The notes: generated by a model from the letters alone, not told the origin. Counted from the stretch's first letter, positions 22,563 through 31,809 are shown. The stretch is DNA of 35,495 bases from Chitinophagaceae bacterium (GCA_947372235.1 CANBSW010000029.1:1-35495), one strand, 5' to 3'. Numbers and translations: made by a program.

Positions 22563-25115
22563 TTAAAACTGTAGACGAACGCTTCCAAATATACCAAAGT
22601 CATTGGTATTTGATTTGAACAAATTGGGATTGATACCTGAGGGAATATTTCGTAAAGGTGCTTTGCGCCAAACAAAATCTATACGGAACAATTTGAAAAT
22701 ATTTTCAAAACCAGTTCCTATTTCTGTATAAAAACCTCCCCTTAATGAACGTAAACGGTATTCATTATAATATTCAATACGGTTGATAGCCCGGCTTTTA
22801 TCAGTCAGATCTCCCCATACAGATTTGAAATTCCAAAACTGGCGCATATTTGATTTGCGCATAAAAGGAAGGATGTTCAATAATTTCTTTTCAAAATTGT
22901 GCTCGATATTAATTCCGGCAAACCTGTCACTAACATATTCAAAGCGATTCATCAGGTTAAAAGACTGCTTATTATAATAATAGATCTCATTACCGGGATG
23001 CATTTCAAGCAACATAAAGGGTAATGACTCCTGTGTGAAAATATTTCCGCCATAAACCATATAATTTAACTTTCCCCACCGGGGTATTCTGGCAGTTTGC
23101 GTAATATTGGCACCCAAGCGAAGGTATTGGTAGTTCGATTTGAAAACATTCTGAATAGCCCATGCACCTCTTACCTCGAATACAGGCAGGTTCCCTTTAA
23201 GTTTTGTTTCCTTTCTGTGACGCGCAAAGGTTCTTTCTCCCGGAGCATACCTTAACCGAAGTCCTGCTTCAGAACTCACAATATGTTCCTGTGAAATCCT
23301 GTTAAACAAAGAGGAGGTTGTTGGTAATGGGTTATAAGTTTCGTATTCTGTTCTTGTAAAGAATGGTTGAACAGAAAATTTATTTTTCCATTCTTTGGTA
23401 ACTGCAATTTTTACTTCATCTACTCCCAGAAATTTTTGTGGTATACCCGGACGGCGGATCAGCTGACTGAAAATATTATCCGTTGTAATATCTTCATCAT
23501 TATATCGGGTTCTGCCGTTATCAAGGTCGTGAGTATATGATGTATACAATGTGATCCCATTATTATCGCCGGGCAGTTTATAAGTGATATCAGCCCTGCC
23601 TTTAAAAGCGCCGTCTTTAAAGCCATAAGCCAGATAACCATGTAACCGTAAATTTTTACTGAATTGCTCGGTAGTGCCAAGATCAAAACGCATGCGGAAA
23701 CGTTCCAGCTGGTTTCCACTAACCCATTTGTACCAAGGGCCTATTTCTACTTTGCCGAATTTCTTATGCCCGTCAAAAATGAAAGTAAGGGCCTTTGTGT
23801 ACTGCACAAACGCAGGAATGGTTTTGATCGTATCCATCATCTGGTATACTTTCTTCTCATTTAAACTAAGCTCTTCATGTCGCTGGTCATCCCAAAACTT
23901 TTTGTCTTTATCTCTTGCCGTTTCAGCAACAATCACTTCTTCTTTTTGTGTATTGGTTGCCAGTTTCTGATCGATGGAAGGATCATTTACTCTTACATTC
24001 TTATAGGTACTTGTTCTGCGGGCAATGAATGAGAGTTTCTCTTTTCCAAAAGGTGTAAAATCAATTACAGTTTTGTCTTTGGCAAACATCCATGCACTGT
24101 CGGGACGCAGGCTGAATTCCTGTGTGATCGCCAATCGGTTTACATAATTGATGTTGGCAGACTGTGAAATATTCAGATTGATCCTGTAAATACCCCAGTT
24201 ACCGCCATGTATCCAGCAATCTCCGCTGAAAGTATTTTCACCTTCTCTTTTAGGACTAAATAATAAGTGGAGATAACGTTGCCCGGAAATATATTGTGTA
24301 TCGGCTCCTTTGTAATTATAATATTTATCTCCCACATCGCTTAACGGGCTGATGAATTCTTTACCCAGTGAATTGCTGAAATTTTCATACACGTTTATTT
24401 TCTGGTTCATTCCGCCCACAAACTGAAGCATGCTTTCATTTTTCAATCCATCGGTCTTTGCAGCTTTGATCTCTTCGCGGATCCGGGAGGGATCGTTAGA
24501 ATAATAGTAATCAGACAAAGCTTCTGTCATATAAACAGGGAGAAATGGTTTATGATCAGATACGCTGTCTATATTATCCAGTAAAAAAGCAAATGGTTTC
24601 AGTAATTTCTTATCAGTAAAATATTTACGGTTCACATTACTCATATCCAGTTCTACTTTATTATACAACTCATAGGCATAGTTCTGATATTTATAAGGGT
24701 TGTTTTTAGCTTTATTGGCTACAATAAATTTCCACCAGCGAAGACCTTTATTAAATTTAGATTTTACTTCAACTGTATTCGAAAGCTTCAGTTCGCGAAG
24801 TACCAGTTCAATGACTACAGTATCCGGCAGGGTATTTTTGACAGGTTTAAATACATCTGCAAATCCCACATAAGTAAGAACCAAAGTATCTAATGAATGA
24901 TGGCTTAGTTTGATACTAAAATTTCCGGCACTATCACTTGTAGTACCTGTGCCGGCTTTCTTCCAGTAAATGCTGGCAAAGGGAACGGGGTCTTTCGTAA
25001 AATCATTCATCACCCTGCCACGTAGGCTACCCCTCTGCGCCATTGCACAGGTACACACAACCAATGCACAGAAAAGCATCAGTGTTTTCGAAAACAGGGG
25101 TTCAGTAATACGCAC
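22563..25115 (-). CDS. DUF5686 outer-membrane protein with carboxypeptidase-regulatory-like domain
   Basis: An 850-residue Bacteroidota envelope protein. A signal peptide ends CTCAMAQ. Residues about 30-110 form a CarboxypepD_reg-like beta-sandwich (LRGRVMNDFTKDPVPFASIYWKKAGTGTTSDSAGNFSIKL), as in SusC-type receptors but with no plug or TonB box seen. The DUF5686 body follows, with WKFIVANKAKNNPYKYQNYAYELYNKVELDM near its start and a beta-rich C-terminus ending FGSVRLQF, an aromatic-terminated strand suited to outer-membrane barrel insertion. Function is unknown. The start is a GTG at 25115; the ATG at 25079 would leave a signal peptide without positive charge, so the GTG is favoured. The beta-helix gene follows after 49 bases and may be co-transcribed. 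Confidence 0.87.
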   Translation of the reverse strand: MRITEPLFSKTLMLFCALVVCTCAMAQRGSLRGRVMNDFTKDPVPFASIYWKKAGTGTTSDSAGNFSIKLSHHSLDTLVLTYVGFADVFKPVKNTLPDTVVIELVLRELKLSNTVEVKSKFNKGLRWWKFIVANKAKNNPYKYQNYAYELYNKVELDMSNVNRKYFTDKKLLKPFAFLLDNIDSVSDHKPFLPVYMTEALSDYYYSNDPSRIREEIKAAKTDGLKNESMLQFVGGMNQKINVYENFSNSLGKEFISPLSDVGDKYYNYKGADTQYISGQRYLHLLFSPKREGENTFSGDCWIHGGNWGIYRINLNISQSANINYVNRLAITQEFSLRPDSAWMFAKDKTVIDFTPFGKEKLSFIARRTSTYKNVRVNDPSIDQKLATNTQKEEVIVAETARDKDKKFWDDQRHEELSLNEKKVYQMMDTIKTIPAFVQYTKALTFIFDGHKKFGKVEIGPWYKWVSGNQLERFRMRFDLGTTEQFSKNLRLHGYLAYGFKDGAFKGRADITYKLPGDNNGITLYTSYTHDLDNGRTRYNDEDITTDNIFSQLIRRPGIPQKFLGVDEVKIAVTKEWKNKFSVQPFFTRTEYETYNPLPTTSSLFNRISQEHIVSSEAGLRLRYAPGERTFARHRKETKLKGNLPVFEVRGAWAIQNVFKSNYQYLRLGANITQTARIPRWGKLNYMVYGGNIFTQESLPFMLLEMHPGNEIYYYNKQSFNLMNRFEYVSDRFAGINIEHNFEKKLLNILPFMRKSNMRQFWNFKSVWGDLTDKSRAINRIEYYNEYRLRSLRGGFYTEIGTGFENIFKLFRIDFVWRKAPLRNIPSGINPNLFKSNTNDFGIFGSVRLQF

Positions 25116-25401
25116 AGTTCTATTTAATACCGGGGGTTAGATAAACATACTGGATTTCCAGGGATAGGATTCTAAATTGCTCAGGAAAAGCAGAATTATA
25201 TATTCTCACCCTTTTGAGCACCTTAAAACTACAGATTTTAATGTTTTAACGGTAATCAATCTGTCATAAAATCTTCCCATTTCACATTTTGAGACAAATG
25301 TGTGGATAGGTTGGGGTTGGGGCTGACAAATTTGCATTTAATCATCAATGGCATAATGATTGACTACTAAAAACTGATTATAAATCTGAAATTCAATAGT
25401 T

Positions 25402-27318
25402 ATGGGCAAAATAATAGGAATTGACCTCGGAACAACGAACAGTTGTGTAGCCGTTATGGAAGGTAACGAGCCGGTAGTAATAGCCAATGATGAAGGGCGC
25501 AGAACCACCCCTTCGGTAGTGGCATTTTTAAAAAATGGGGAGCGCAAAGTGGGAGATCCTGCCAAAAGACAGGCTATTACCAACCCGCAGAATACTATTA
25601 GCAGTGTAAAGCGTTTTATGGGTCGTCGTTTTGACGAAGTGACCGAAGAAATCAGCCATTGGAGCTATAAAGTGGCTAAAGGTGACAATAATACCGTTCG
25701 TGTAGCGATCGAAGACCGCTTATATACGCCACAGGAGATCTCTGCCATGATTCTTCAAAAAATGAAGAAAACAGCCGAAGATTATCTTGGTCATGAAGTA
25801 ACCGAAGCGGTTATTACCGTACCGGCATATTTTAATGATGCACAGCGTCAGGCAACCAAGGAAGCCGGAGAAATTGCCGGTTTAACCGTTCGCAGGATCG
25901 TAAATGAACCAACCGCTGCCGCTTTGGCTTACGGACTGGATAAAAAACATGCTGATCAGAAGATTGCCGTGTTTGACTTGGGTGGTGGTACTTTCGACGT
26001 ATCCATCCTTGAACTGGGAGATGGTGTGTTTGAAGTAAAATCAACCAACGGTGATACCCACTTAGGGGGTGATGATTTTGATAAAGTGATCATGGACTGG
26101 CTGGCAGATGAATTCAAATCACAGGAAGCTATTGATCTGCGTAAAGACCCTATGGCTTTACAGCGCTTGAAAGAAGCTTCTGAAAAAGCGAAAGTAGAAT
26201 TGAGTTCTTCTTCAGAAACGGAGATCAACCTACCTTATATCACTGCGGTGGATGGTGTACCCAAACACTTAGTAGTAAAATTAAGCCGTGCAAAATTTGA
26301 GCAGTTAGCCGACAAATTATTTGCCCGCTGCTTAAAACCATGTGAAGATGCATTGAAAGATGCCGGTTACAATATTTCACAGATTGATGAAGTGATTTTA
26401 GTAGGAGGTTCAACCCGTATCCCTAAAGTACAGGAACTTGTAGAAAAATTCTTTGGCAAAAAACCAAACAAAGGGGTAAACCCGGATGAAGTGGTTGCAT
26501 TGGGTGCAGCTATTCAGGGTGCGGTATTAACCGGAGAAGTGAAAGATGTGTTGTTATTGGATGTTACGCCGTTAAGCCTGGGTATTGAAACCATGGGAGG
26601 TGTAATGACAACAATGATCCCATCAAACACGACCATTCCTACCAAGAAAACAGAAGTATACTCTACTGCCAGCGATAACCAACCCGGTGTACAGATCCAT
26701 GTGTTACAGGGAGAAAGGCCAATGGCAACCCAGAACAAGAGTTTGGGTATGTTTAATCTGGATGGTATTCCACCAGCACCACGTGGTGTACCTCAGATTG
26801 AAGTAACGTTTGATATTGATGCGAATGGTATGTTGCATGTAAGTGCAAAAGACAAAGGCACCGGTAAAGAACAGAAGATTCGTATTGAAGCAGGCAGCGG
26901 CTTAAGCAAAGAAGAAGTAGAGAAAATGAAAGCAGAAGCCAAAGCCAACGAAGCAACAGATAAAGAAGCCAGAGAAAGAGTGGAGAAACTGAATGCCGCT
27001 GATAGTATGATCTTCCAGACTGAAAAACAATTTAAAGAGTTTGGTGAAAAAATTTCTGAAGATAAGAAAGTACCAATTGAAGCGGCTTTGAATAAACTGA
27101 AAGAAGCCCATAAAAATCAGGATATCGCCGGCGTGGACGCTGCTATGGCAGAAATGAACACTGCATGGACAGCTGCCAGTGAAGAAATTTACAAAGCCCA
27201 GGCTGATGGTGCACAAGGTGCACAACCCGGAGCTGAAGCACATGGTGCACAGGCTGATGCAGGTCAAAGCAAAAGCGGAGATACTGTAGAAGATGCGCAG
27301 TTTGAGGAAGTTAAATAA
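25402..27318 (+). CDS. dnaK: Molecular chaperone DnaK (Hsp70)
   Basis: The ATP-driven Hsp70 chaperone, working with DnaJ and GrpE on unfolded proteins in the cytoplasm. The 638-residue protein has the phosphate-1 loop [13 protein letters not shown] (5-17), [14 protein letters not shown] in the ATPase domain, [15 protein letters not shown], the linker [15 protein letters not shown], a substrate-binding domain and a helical lid. The tail is glycine/alanine-rich and ends DAQFEEVK. grpE and dnaJ are not beside it. The 286-base region upstream shares the space with the divergent DUF5686 gene; I found no CIRCE-type inverted repeat and no clear TAnnTTTG element there. A strong terminator follows. 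Confidence 0.98.
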   Translation: MGKIIGIDLGTTNSCVAVMEGNEPVVIANDEGRRTTPSVVAFLKNGERKVGDPAKRQAITNPQNTISSVKRFMGRRFDEVTEEISHWSYKVAKGDNNTVRVAIEDRLYTPQEISAMILQKMKKTAEDYLGHEVTEAVITVPAYFNDAQRQATKEAGEIAGLTVRRIVNEPTAAALAYGLDKKHADQKIAVFDLGGGTFDVSILELGDGVFEVKSTNGDTHLGGDDFDKVIMDWLADEFKSQEAIDLRKDPMALQRLKEASEKAKVELSSSSETEINLPYITAVDGVPKHLVVKLSRAKFEQLADKLFARCLKPCEDALKDAGYNISQIDEVILVGGSTRIPKVQELVEKFFGKKPNKGVNPDEVVALGAAIQGAVLTGEVKDVLLLDVTPLSLGIETMGGVMTTMIPSNTTIPTKKTEVYSTASDNQPGVQIHVLQGERPMATQNKSLGMFNLDGIPPAPRGVPQIEVTFDIDANGMLHVSAKDKGTGKEQKIRIEAGSGLSKEEVEKMKAEAKANEATDKEARERVEKLNAADSMIFQTEKQFKEFGEKISEDKKVPIEAALNKLKEAHKNQDIAGVDAAMAEMNTAWTAASEEIYKAQADGAQGAQPGAEAHGAQADAGQSKSGDTVEDAQFEEVK

Positions 27319-27355
27319 ATCGCGGATTTCTCGGATTTAGGATATGATTAAAAAG

Positions 27356-27385
27356 AAATCCCTCACAGTTTTGTGAGGGATTTTT
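27356..27385 (+). terminator. Intrinsic terminator of dnaK
   Basis: The arms 27356-27367 (AAATCCCTCACA) and 27372-27383 pair exactly with loop GTTT, followed by a run of T. It begins 38 bases after the dnaK stop. Confidence 0.85.
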
Positions 27386-27480
27386 ATTTGCAATGGTTGT
27401 CGCCTTTTGCCATTGTTGGTCGCCTGACTAACAATTTATTTTTCTATAGTTTTTTAGAAAACAGAATGGGAATAGGCTAT

Positions 27481-27777
27481 TTATTTTTTTACATATAACC
27501 CAATAATCGCCAACATCAATGGAATAAAGAATGCGAATACCCAACGGATAATATCTGTTTTGGTTTCAGCTATTTTCAATTTTGTTTCGTCTATTTGTTG
27601 GGTAAGTTTGAGTTCCAGATTTTTCAGATCTTCTTTTGTAGTGATTGTTTTGAGATTTTGATCATTTGATTCTTTGATCCTCGCATCTACAAAATTTACC
27701 AATGCCTCCGCCTCCTTGTTGCCAAGTTTTTGCTTTAGAATTTCATAGAGTTGTATGTCTGTTGTGGTGATAAGCAT
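27481..27777 (-). CDS. Small coiled-coil, tail-anchored membrane protein (CCDC90/DUF1640-like)
   Basis: A 98-residue protein with a helical N-terminal part (TTTDIQLYEILKQKLGNKEAEALVNFVDARI), a coiled coil (TTKEDLKNLELKLTQQIDETKLKIAETKTD) and one C-terminal transmembrane segment (WVFAFFIPLMLAIIGLYVKK). This layout matches short prokaryotic proteins annotated as DUF1640 or CCDC90-like; their role in bacteria is unknown. I chose the ATG at 27777; the frame could open at a TTG at 27798, which would only add a basic heptapeptide. It is convergent with dnaK. Confidence 0.75.
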   Translation of the reverse strand: MLITTTDIQLYEILKQKLGNKEAEALVNFVDARIKESNDQNLKTITTKEDLKNLELKLTQQIDETKLKIAETKTDIIRWVFAFFIPLMLAIIGLYVKK

Positions 27778-28061
27778 ATGAAATGATCTTCTTCTCAAAA
27801 ATAAATAGTTCTTTCTGTAAAGAAACGGGTAGGGTTAAAAAACATGAAAAAATGCGTAGAAATACTTAATTGATTATTATTCGAATGACTAAGAATTTAC
27901 CAATTTTCAATTTTTTCTAGATTCTGTTAAAGAAATGATAGACGTTCACGGCATTCTTTTCAAATTCTGAAAAGTCACCGTCAGTTTTTACTTAAAATGA
28001 TAAATTGTTGATAATCAGTGGCGAACTGATCAATATCAGGTTTTCGTTCATAGGTGCAAAC
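27778..28061. other. Gene-free stretch before the 72-residue orphan
   Basis: This AT-rich region lies between two divergent starts. I see no supported gene, RNA or repeat in it. A promoter for the downstream small gene begins at its right end (28062). Confidence 0.5.
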
Positions 28062-28085
28062 TAGCTTTGCATTGTAAAGCTGGTT
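28059..28085 (+). promoter_or_regulatory. Putative -7 element within an imperfect hairpin, before the 72-residue gene
   Basis: TAGCTTTG at 28062-28069 is an exact match to the Bacteroidota -7 consensus; no good -33 partner is visible. It is contained in an inverted repeat, AACTAGCTTT (28059-28068) with AAAGCTGGTT (28076-28085), one G-T mismatch, 7-base loop. Transcription would start near 28076, giving a leader of about 49 bases. Confidence 0.4.
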
Positions 28086-28113
28086 AATCCTGCCTGCATT
28101 CATAATCCAAAAC

Positions 28114-28122
28114 AAGGAGGTG
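28114..28122 (+). promoter_or_regulatory. Full-length Shine-Dalgarno sequence before the 72-residue gene
   Basis: AAGGAGGTG lies just ahead of the ATG at 28125, with four bases between the GGAGG core and the start codon. It is the full complement of the 16S rRNA tail. No other gene in this window has anything like it, which fits the known rarity of such sites in Bacteroidota. Confidence 0.8.
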
Positions 28123-28124
28123 CT

Positions 28125-28343
28125 ATGTACTACATTGCTAATCATTCTGTAGTTTCTTCAGAAAATATTCCGGTTATATCTGACAACTTTCCGGAAACAA
28201 ATGGTCAGGAAATATTGGTAGATGAACTTGCAGCGTTCAAAGATCCCGTATTTTGTCAGGCCGATCTTTGGAACCTGCACAAGCATTCAAGAACCATCCA
28301 TGTTACAGACAGACTTCCCAGAACCTGGGAAGGTTTGTGGTGA
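28125..28343 (+). CDS. Orphan 72-residue protein with a strong Shine-Dalgarno sequence
   Basis: Not recognised as a named family. The protein has no signal peptide or membrane segment; it begins MYYIANHSVVSSENIPV and has a denser C-terminal half (AAFKDPVFCQADLWNLHKHSRTIHVTD) that ends with WEGLW. I have a weak impression that short Bacteroidota proteins share a core like F-x-DPVFC-x-ADLWN, but cannot verify it. Support for a real gene comes from a putative -7 element, a full Shine-Dalgarno sequence at the right distance and two hairpins after the stop. It stands alone: convergent with the SDR gene and divergent from the coiled-coil gene. Confidence 0.7.
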   Translation: MYYIANHSVVSSENIPVISDNFPETNGQEILVDELAAFKDPVFCQADLWNLHKHSRTIHVTDRLPRTWEGLW

Positions 28344-28373
28344 TTTTTTAATACCCATTCGACTGCTTTAATA

Positions 28374-28423
28374 ATACCAGTTAGCTGGTATATATTATTC
28401 TATTCTCATGTCAGCAGGACATG
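28374..28423. terminator. Two small hairpins after the 72-residue gene
   Basis: First hairpin: ATACCAG (28374-28380) with CTGGTAT (28385-28391), 4-base loop, followed by a T/A-rich run. Second: CATGTC (28407-28412) with GACATG (28418-28423), 5-base loop. The first is a plausible weak intrinsic terminator; the region lies between convergent genes. Confidence 0.45.
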
Positions 28424-28456
28424 GAATGCCCCGTTGAATAACAACAAGTAAAAATC

Positions 28457-29221
28457 TTATAAGGAAACACCACCTGATGCTTCAATGCGTTGGCCCGTGA
28501 TCCAGCCGCCATCTTCTGAACAAAGGAATGCGATCACCCCACCAATGTCTTCCGCTTGTCCAACACGGCCTAATGCGATCATTGATGCCATGGCTGCTTT
28601 TCTTTCAGGATTGCTGCGTATGGCTGCATTGTTGAAATCAGTTTCAATAGGGCCTGGTGCTACCACATTCACCGTAATTCCGCGGGCACCTAAATCTTTT
28701 GCAAGGTATTTGGTGAGTATTTCAATGGCACCTTTCATAGAGGCATAAACAGAATATCCGGGCACACAAAATCTTGTAGTACCGGTAGAAATATTTATGA
28801 TGCGACCCTTATCATTTAATAGAGGCAACGATTTTTGTGTAAGAAAATAAACGCTTTTGAAATGGATATTCATAAAGCGGTCAAAATCTGCCTCGGTTAC
28901 TTGTGCAAATGGGATGGTAGCACCAATACCTGCATTGTTGATCAGAAAATCAAAATGTGATACACCCCATTTTTGCTGAAGGGTTTCTTGTAAGGTTTCA
29001 ATAAATCCATCCAAAGAATTAAAATCATTGGTATCTAAATGAAGTGCGGTGGCTTTTTGCCCTGCAACTTCAATTTCTTTTACAACTTCTTCTGCAGCGT
29101 TTTTTTGAGATTGGTAGGTGATGATCACATCATGGCCTTTTTCTGCAAGGCGTTTGGCCATATCTTTTCCCAATCCGCGACTGCCGCCGGTTACCAATGC
29201 TATTTTATTTTGAGTTGACAT
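28457..29221 (-). CDS. SDR-family NAD(P)-dependent oxidoreductase
   Basis: A 254-residue classical short-chain dehydrogenase/reductase. The nucleotide-binding loop is TGGSRGLG (11-18), the NNAG motif is at 95-98, and the catalytic set is S145 (ISTGTTR), Y159 and K163 (YASMK). The C-terminal GRVGQAEDIGGVIAFLCSEDGGWITGQ is characteristic of FabG-like members. The substrate cannot be told from sequence; the gene is far from any fatty-acid synthesis genes, so it is probably not the main FabG. ATG at 29221, 47 bases after VF530 on the same strand. Confidence 0.92.
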   Translation of the reverse strand: MSTQNKIALVTGGSRGLGKDMAKRLAEKGHDVIITYQSQKNAAEEVVKEIEVAGQKATALHLDTNDFNSLDGFIETLQETLQQKWGVSHFDFLINNAGIGATIPFAQVTEADFDRFMNIHFKSVYFLTQKSLPLLNDKGRIINISTGTTRFCVPGYSVYASMKGAIEILTKYLAKDLGARGITVNVVAPGPIETDFNNAAIRSNPERKAAMASMIALGRVGQAEDIGGVIAFLCSEDGGWITGQRIEASGGVSL

Positions 29222-29268
29222 ATCAATACTATTTATCTGCTTAACAAAATATACTGCTGTAAGTCCAA

Positions 29269-29487
29269 TTAGTTTTCGATCATCCTGATATAAAGCTCTT
29301 CCACTTTTTTTCTTGCCCAGGGAGTTTTACGTAAAAATTTCAGACTTGATTTAATGCTTGGGTCGCTGTTAAAACAGTTGATGGGAATATGTTGTCCAAG
29401 ATCTTCCCAACCAAAATGTGCTACCAGTTCGGTAACTATTTTTTCTAAAGTTTTTCCATGAAGCGGATCATTGTGTTGCTGTTCCAT
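29269..29487 (-). CDS. VF530 family (DUF2132) DNA-binding-like protein
   Basis: The 72-residue protein follows the VF530 family closely: [59 protein letters not shown] structure of the family is described as DNA-binding-like; no specific role is known to me. ATG at 29487. It is directly upstream of the SDR gene, and a terminator for the preceding gene lies at 29551-29579. Confidence 0.9.
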   Translation of the reverse strand: MEQQHNDPLHGKTLEKIVTELVAHFGWEDLGQHIPINCFNSDPSIKSSLKFLRKTPWARKKVEELYIRMIEN

Positions 29488-29550
29488 CTGTCGGTTTCAG
29501 GATGTAATGATACTTGTTTTTTCTTTCTCAAAAAATGATACATCAGCAAC

Positions 29551-29579
29551 AAAAAAATCCCCTGCAATAAACAGGGGAT
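29551..29579 (-). terminator. Intrinsic terminator of the TonB-C lipoprotein gene
   Basis: ATCCCCTG (29557-29564) pairs exactly with CAGGGGAT (29572-29579) around a 7-base loop. On the minus strand the stem is followed by a run of T (29551-29557). It lies 44 bases after the stop at 29623. Confidence 0.85.
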
Positions 29580-29622
29580 CAAACTATAAAACAAGTACAG
29601 AAAAACGTATTGAATAAACCTC

Positions 29623-30249
29623 TTAGTTTATTTTAAAAGTGATCGGTAAATTATAATAACTCTTCACATTTTTGCCTTTGATCTGACCGGGATTCCATCG
29701 TGGCATTTTACTCACAACCACTGTTGCAGCTTCATCCAAACCATAACCTGTTCTTTCTCCTTTAATGGATGGGGTATATACTTTTCCGTTTTCATCAACA
29801 GCAAAAACAACGTTTACATTTGCTTCTACACCATTTTCTAAAGCAGGTTCAGGATAAACAATATTGTCTTGTATAAATTTTGCCAATGCCGTTTCTCCAC
29901 CCGGATAAGTGGGTTTTACTTCTGCTCTGCTGTATATGCCTTGCTGGTCCATTTCGATTGCCATATTTGCATAAGAGTCATCCATTTCTTTATCAATCTG
30001 CAATACAACCTGGCCTTTACCGTTTTTCTTGGCTGGATTTATTTTACCCAGTCCTGCAGTATAAATATGATCATTTGATGCGCTACTGGTATTTTGAGCA
30101 GCAGTAATCGAATCAGCTTTGATCTTTGCGTAGATCGAGTCCTGTTCCAGCTGTTTTGCATCTTTACCTGGGTTACAGGCTAACATTGTAAAAAGAACAC
30201 TTGCCGCACCGATAGTGAACAGTGACATTTTTTTTGAAGCACTTTGCAT
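29623..30249 (-). CDS. Lipoprotein with TonB C-terminal domain
   Basis: A 208-residue protein with a lipoprotein signal (SLFTIGAASVLFTMLAC, cysteine C25) and a TonB C-terminal domain (about 110-208: PTYPGGETALAKFIQDNIVYPEPALENG, VNVVFAVDENGKV, GYGLDEAATVVVSKMPRWNPGQIKGK). TonB proteins usually have an inner-membrane helix and a proline-rich spacer; here the domain is tied to a lipid anchor instead, so energy transduction is unlikely, and a stress or signalling role is only a guess. The frame extends to 30333, but those 28 residues do not fit a signal peptide, so the ATG at 30249 is used. No exbB or exbD is nearby. A terminator follows. Confidence 0.85.
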   Translation of the reverse strand: MQSASKKMSLFTIGAASVLFTMLACNPGKDAKQLEQDSIYAKIKADSITAAQNTSSASNDHIYTAGLGKINPAKKNGKGQVVLQIDKEMDDSYANMAIEMDQQGIYSRAEVKPTYPGGETALAKFIQDNIVYPEPALENGVEANVNVVFAVDENGKVYTPSIKGERTGYGLDEAATVVVSKMPRWNPGQIKGKNVKSYYNLPITFKIN

Positions 30250-30453
30250 TTGTATTGATTTATGATTGATAAAAAAATGTAAACTATTATTAGTGTAAAC
30301 CAATACCGTAAACATTGTTGCACAAAGATGCACGTCTTATACTGAGGTTTTATTACATGGTTAATAGCATTAGTTGCATATTTCACAGTTGTTTGAGAGA
30401 TCAATTTCTAATGGGTTTATCATTATTGGGAATGAATGATTAATTTTCGTGCA

Positions 30454-31053
30454 ATGTCAATACATCGATATTTTATATTGAATAAACCTTATAACATGGT
30501 ATCACAATTTGTGAGTACGCATGAGGTAAGGTTATTGGGTGATCTTGATTTTAAATTCCCTGAAGACACCCATGCGATAGGGCGACTGGATAATCATTCA
30601 GAAGGATTATTGTTGTTAACGACCAATAAAAAAGTAACACGCTTATTGTTTCAGGGCGAAGTGCCGCATACAAGAACTTATCTGGTACAGGTAAAAAATA
30701 AAGTAAATGAAGAAAATCTGCAAAAATTGCGAACTGGAATTCCTATTCGTGTAAAAGGAGGAGAGGAGTATATTACCACAGCCTGTGAAGTAAGTATTGT
30801 TGAACAACCTGATCATTTATTTTCATCAGGATATGAATTGAGAGAAGGTGTTGATAATACCTGGTTACGTATCACCTTAACGGAAGGAAAATTTCACCAG
30901 GTAAGAAAAATGGTGGCAGCTGTTCATCACCGTTGTAAGCGATTGATCAGGGTTTCTATTGAAGAAATTGTATTGGATGATTTATTGCCGGGAGAAGTTA
31001 GGGAGATGGAAGAAAGTGAGTTTTTTGAACGGTTGAAGCTTGGGGCTATTTGA
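30454..31053 (+). CDS. Pseudouridine synthase, RluE/RsuA family
   Basis: It converts a specific uridine of rRNA to pseudouridine. The 199-residue protein has the catalytic GRLD (43-46, D46) in HAIGRLDNHSEGLLLLTTN, the opening RYFILNKPYNMVSQF, and GKFHQVRKMVAAVHHRCKRLIRVSI near the end. The S4-like N-terminal domain is absent, as in RluE, so RluE (23S rRNA) is the closest named relative. The frame opens at an ATG at 30436; the ATG at 30454 aligns better with the family start. The gene is divergent from the TonB-C lipoprotein gene. Confidence 0.9.
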   Translation: MSIHRYFILNKPYNMVSQFVSTHEVRLLGDLDFKFPEDTHAIGRLDNHSEGLLLLTTNKKVTRLLFQGEVPHTRTYLVQVKNKVNEENLQKLRTGIPIRVKGGEEYITTACEVSIVEQPDHLFSSGYELREGVDNTWLRITLTEGKFHQVRKMVAAVHHRCKRLIRVSIEEIVLDDLLPGEVREMEESEFFERLKLGAI

Positions 31054-31181
31054 TCGCATATACTTTATGTATTATTTTCCGGTTAGCAATTCTATAATCT
31101 ATTGTATTTTACTCTCTTTCTTTTTATCTTTTCCCTGTCAAACCTAGTTACCTGTCATTATTCCACTCAAAACCAACCATT

Positions 31182-31790
31182 ATGAAAAAGATGTTTCTAT
31201 GTTTATCTGCTATTGTTTTGTTTTCCTTTTCATTTGCAGATATTACTATTTCTAAAGAGGAAAGAAAAATTGCCACAGACTTTCTAAACGATACAAAAAA
31301 AGGAATCTGGGACGCCACCAATGGTCTTAGTGATGCCCAGCTGAAATTTAAACCCGGGCCTGACAGATGGAGCGTTGAAGATTGTTTGAAGCATATAGCA
31401 CAAAGCGAACAGTTGCTTTGGGGCATGGTAGAAGCCGGCCTTAAACAACCTGCTACTCCTGAAAAAAGAGCAGATGTAAAAATAAAAGATGAGGATGTGA
31501 TCAAAAACGTGGAAGACCGCAGTACCAAAGTAAAAACCTTTGCTCCTTTAGAGCCCGTAAACACACCTTTCAAAACAGCTGCAGAAGCATGGGAATCTTT
31601 TGCCAAAAGTAGGGATAAGCTGGTTGCCTATGTAAATGCAACAAGTGATGATTTGCGAAATCATGTGAATACTTTACCTGTTGGCGTATTCGATAGTTAC
31701 CAGATGATCCTGTTTGTTGGAGCTCACAGTAACCGGCATATGCAACAGATCAATGAAGTAAAGGCAGATCCGAATTTTCCGAAGAATTAA
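31182..31790 (+). CDS. Exported DinB-superfamily protein
   Basis: A 202-residue protein with a signal peptide (MKKMFLCLSAIVLFSFSFA), then a four-helix DinB-like domain. The metal-ligand histidines are at H71 (CLKHIAQSEQLLW), H182 and H186 (GAHSNRHMQQI), the usual three-histidine layout of DinB/YfiT-like proteins. Related cytoplasmic members act as thiol-dependent S-transferases; an exported member could not use cytoplasmic thiols, so its role is unclear. ATG at 31182. It is convergent with acn, with a perfect palindrome after the stop. Confidence 0.85.
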   Translation: MKKMFLCLSAIVLFSFSFADITISKEERKIATDFLNDTKKGIWDATNGLSDAQLKFKPGPDRWSVEDCLKHIAQSEQLLWGMVEAGLKQPATPEKRADVKIKDEDVIKNVEDRSTKVKTFAPLEPVNTPFKTAAEAWESFAKSRDKLVAYVNATSDDLRNHVNTLPVGVFDSYQMILFVGAHSNRHMQQINEVKADPNFPKN

Positions 31791-31809
31791 AACAATCAGA
31801 AATGAGTTT

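Noticed and set aside
25116..25401. Possible CIRCE or heat-shock operator upstream of dnaK
   Set aside because: No 9-bp inverted repeat of the CIRCE type and no hrcA gene were found; regulation may use an alternative sigma factor that I cannot see.
26902..27267. Minus-strand frame of 121 codons opposite the end of dnaK
   Set aside because: It is the shadow of lysine- and glutamate-rich dnaK codons; the phenylalanine- and cysteine-rich product is typical of antisense frames.
30250..30333. Upstream extension of the TonB-C lipoprotein by 28 codons
   Set aside because: It would place the lipoprotein signal peptide in the interior of the protein.
31148..31606. Minus-strand frame of 152 codons opposite the DinB-like gene
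   Set aside because: The plus-strand gene has a signal peptide and the three metal histidines; the antisense product has no recognisable domain.
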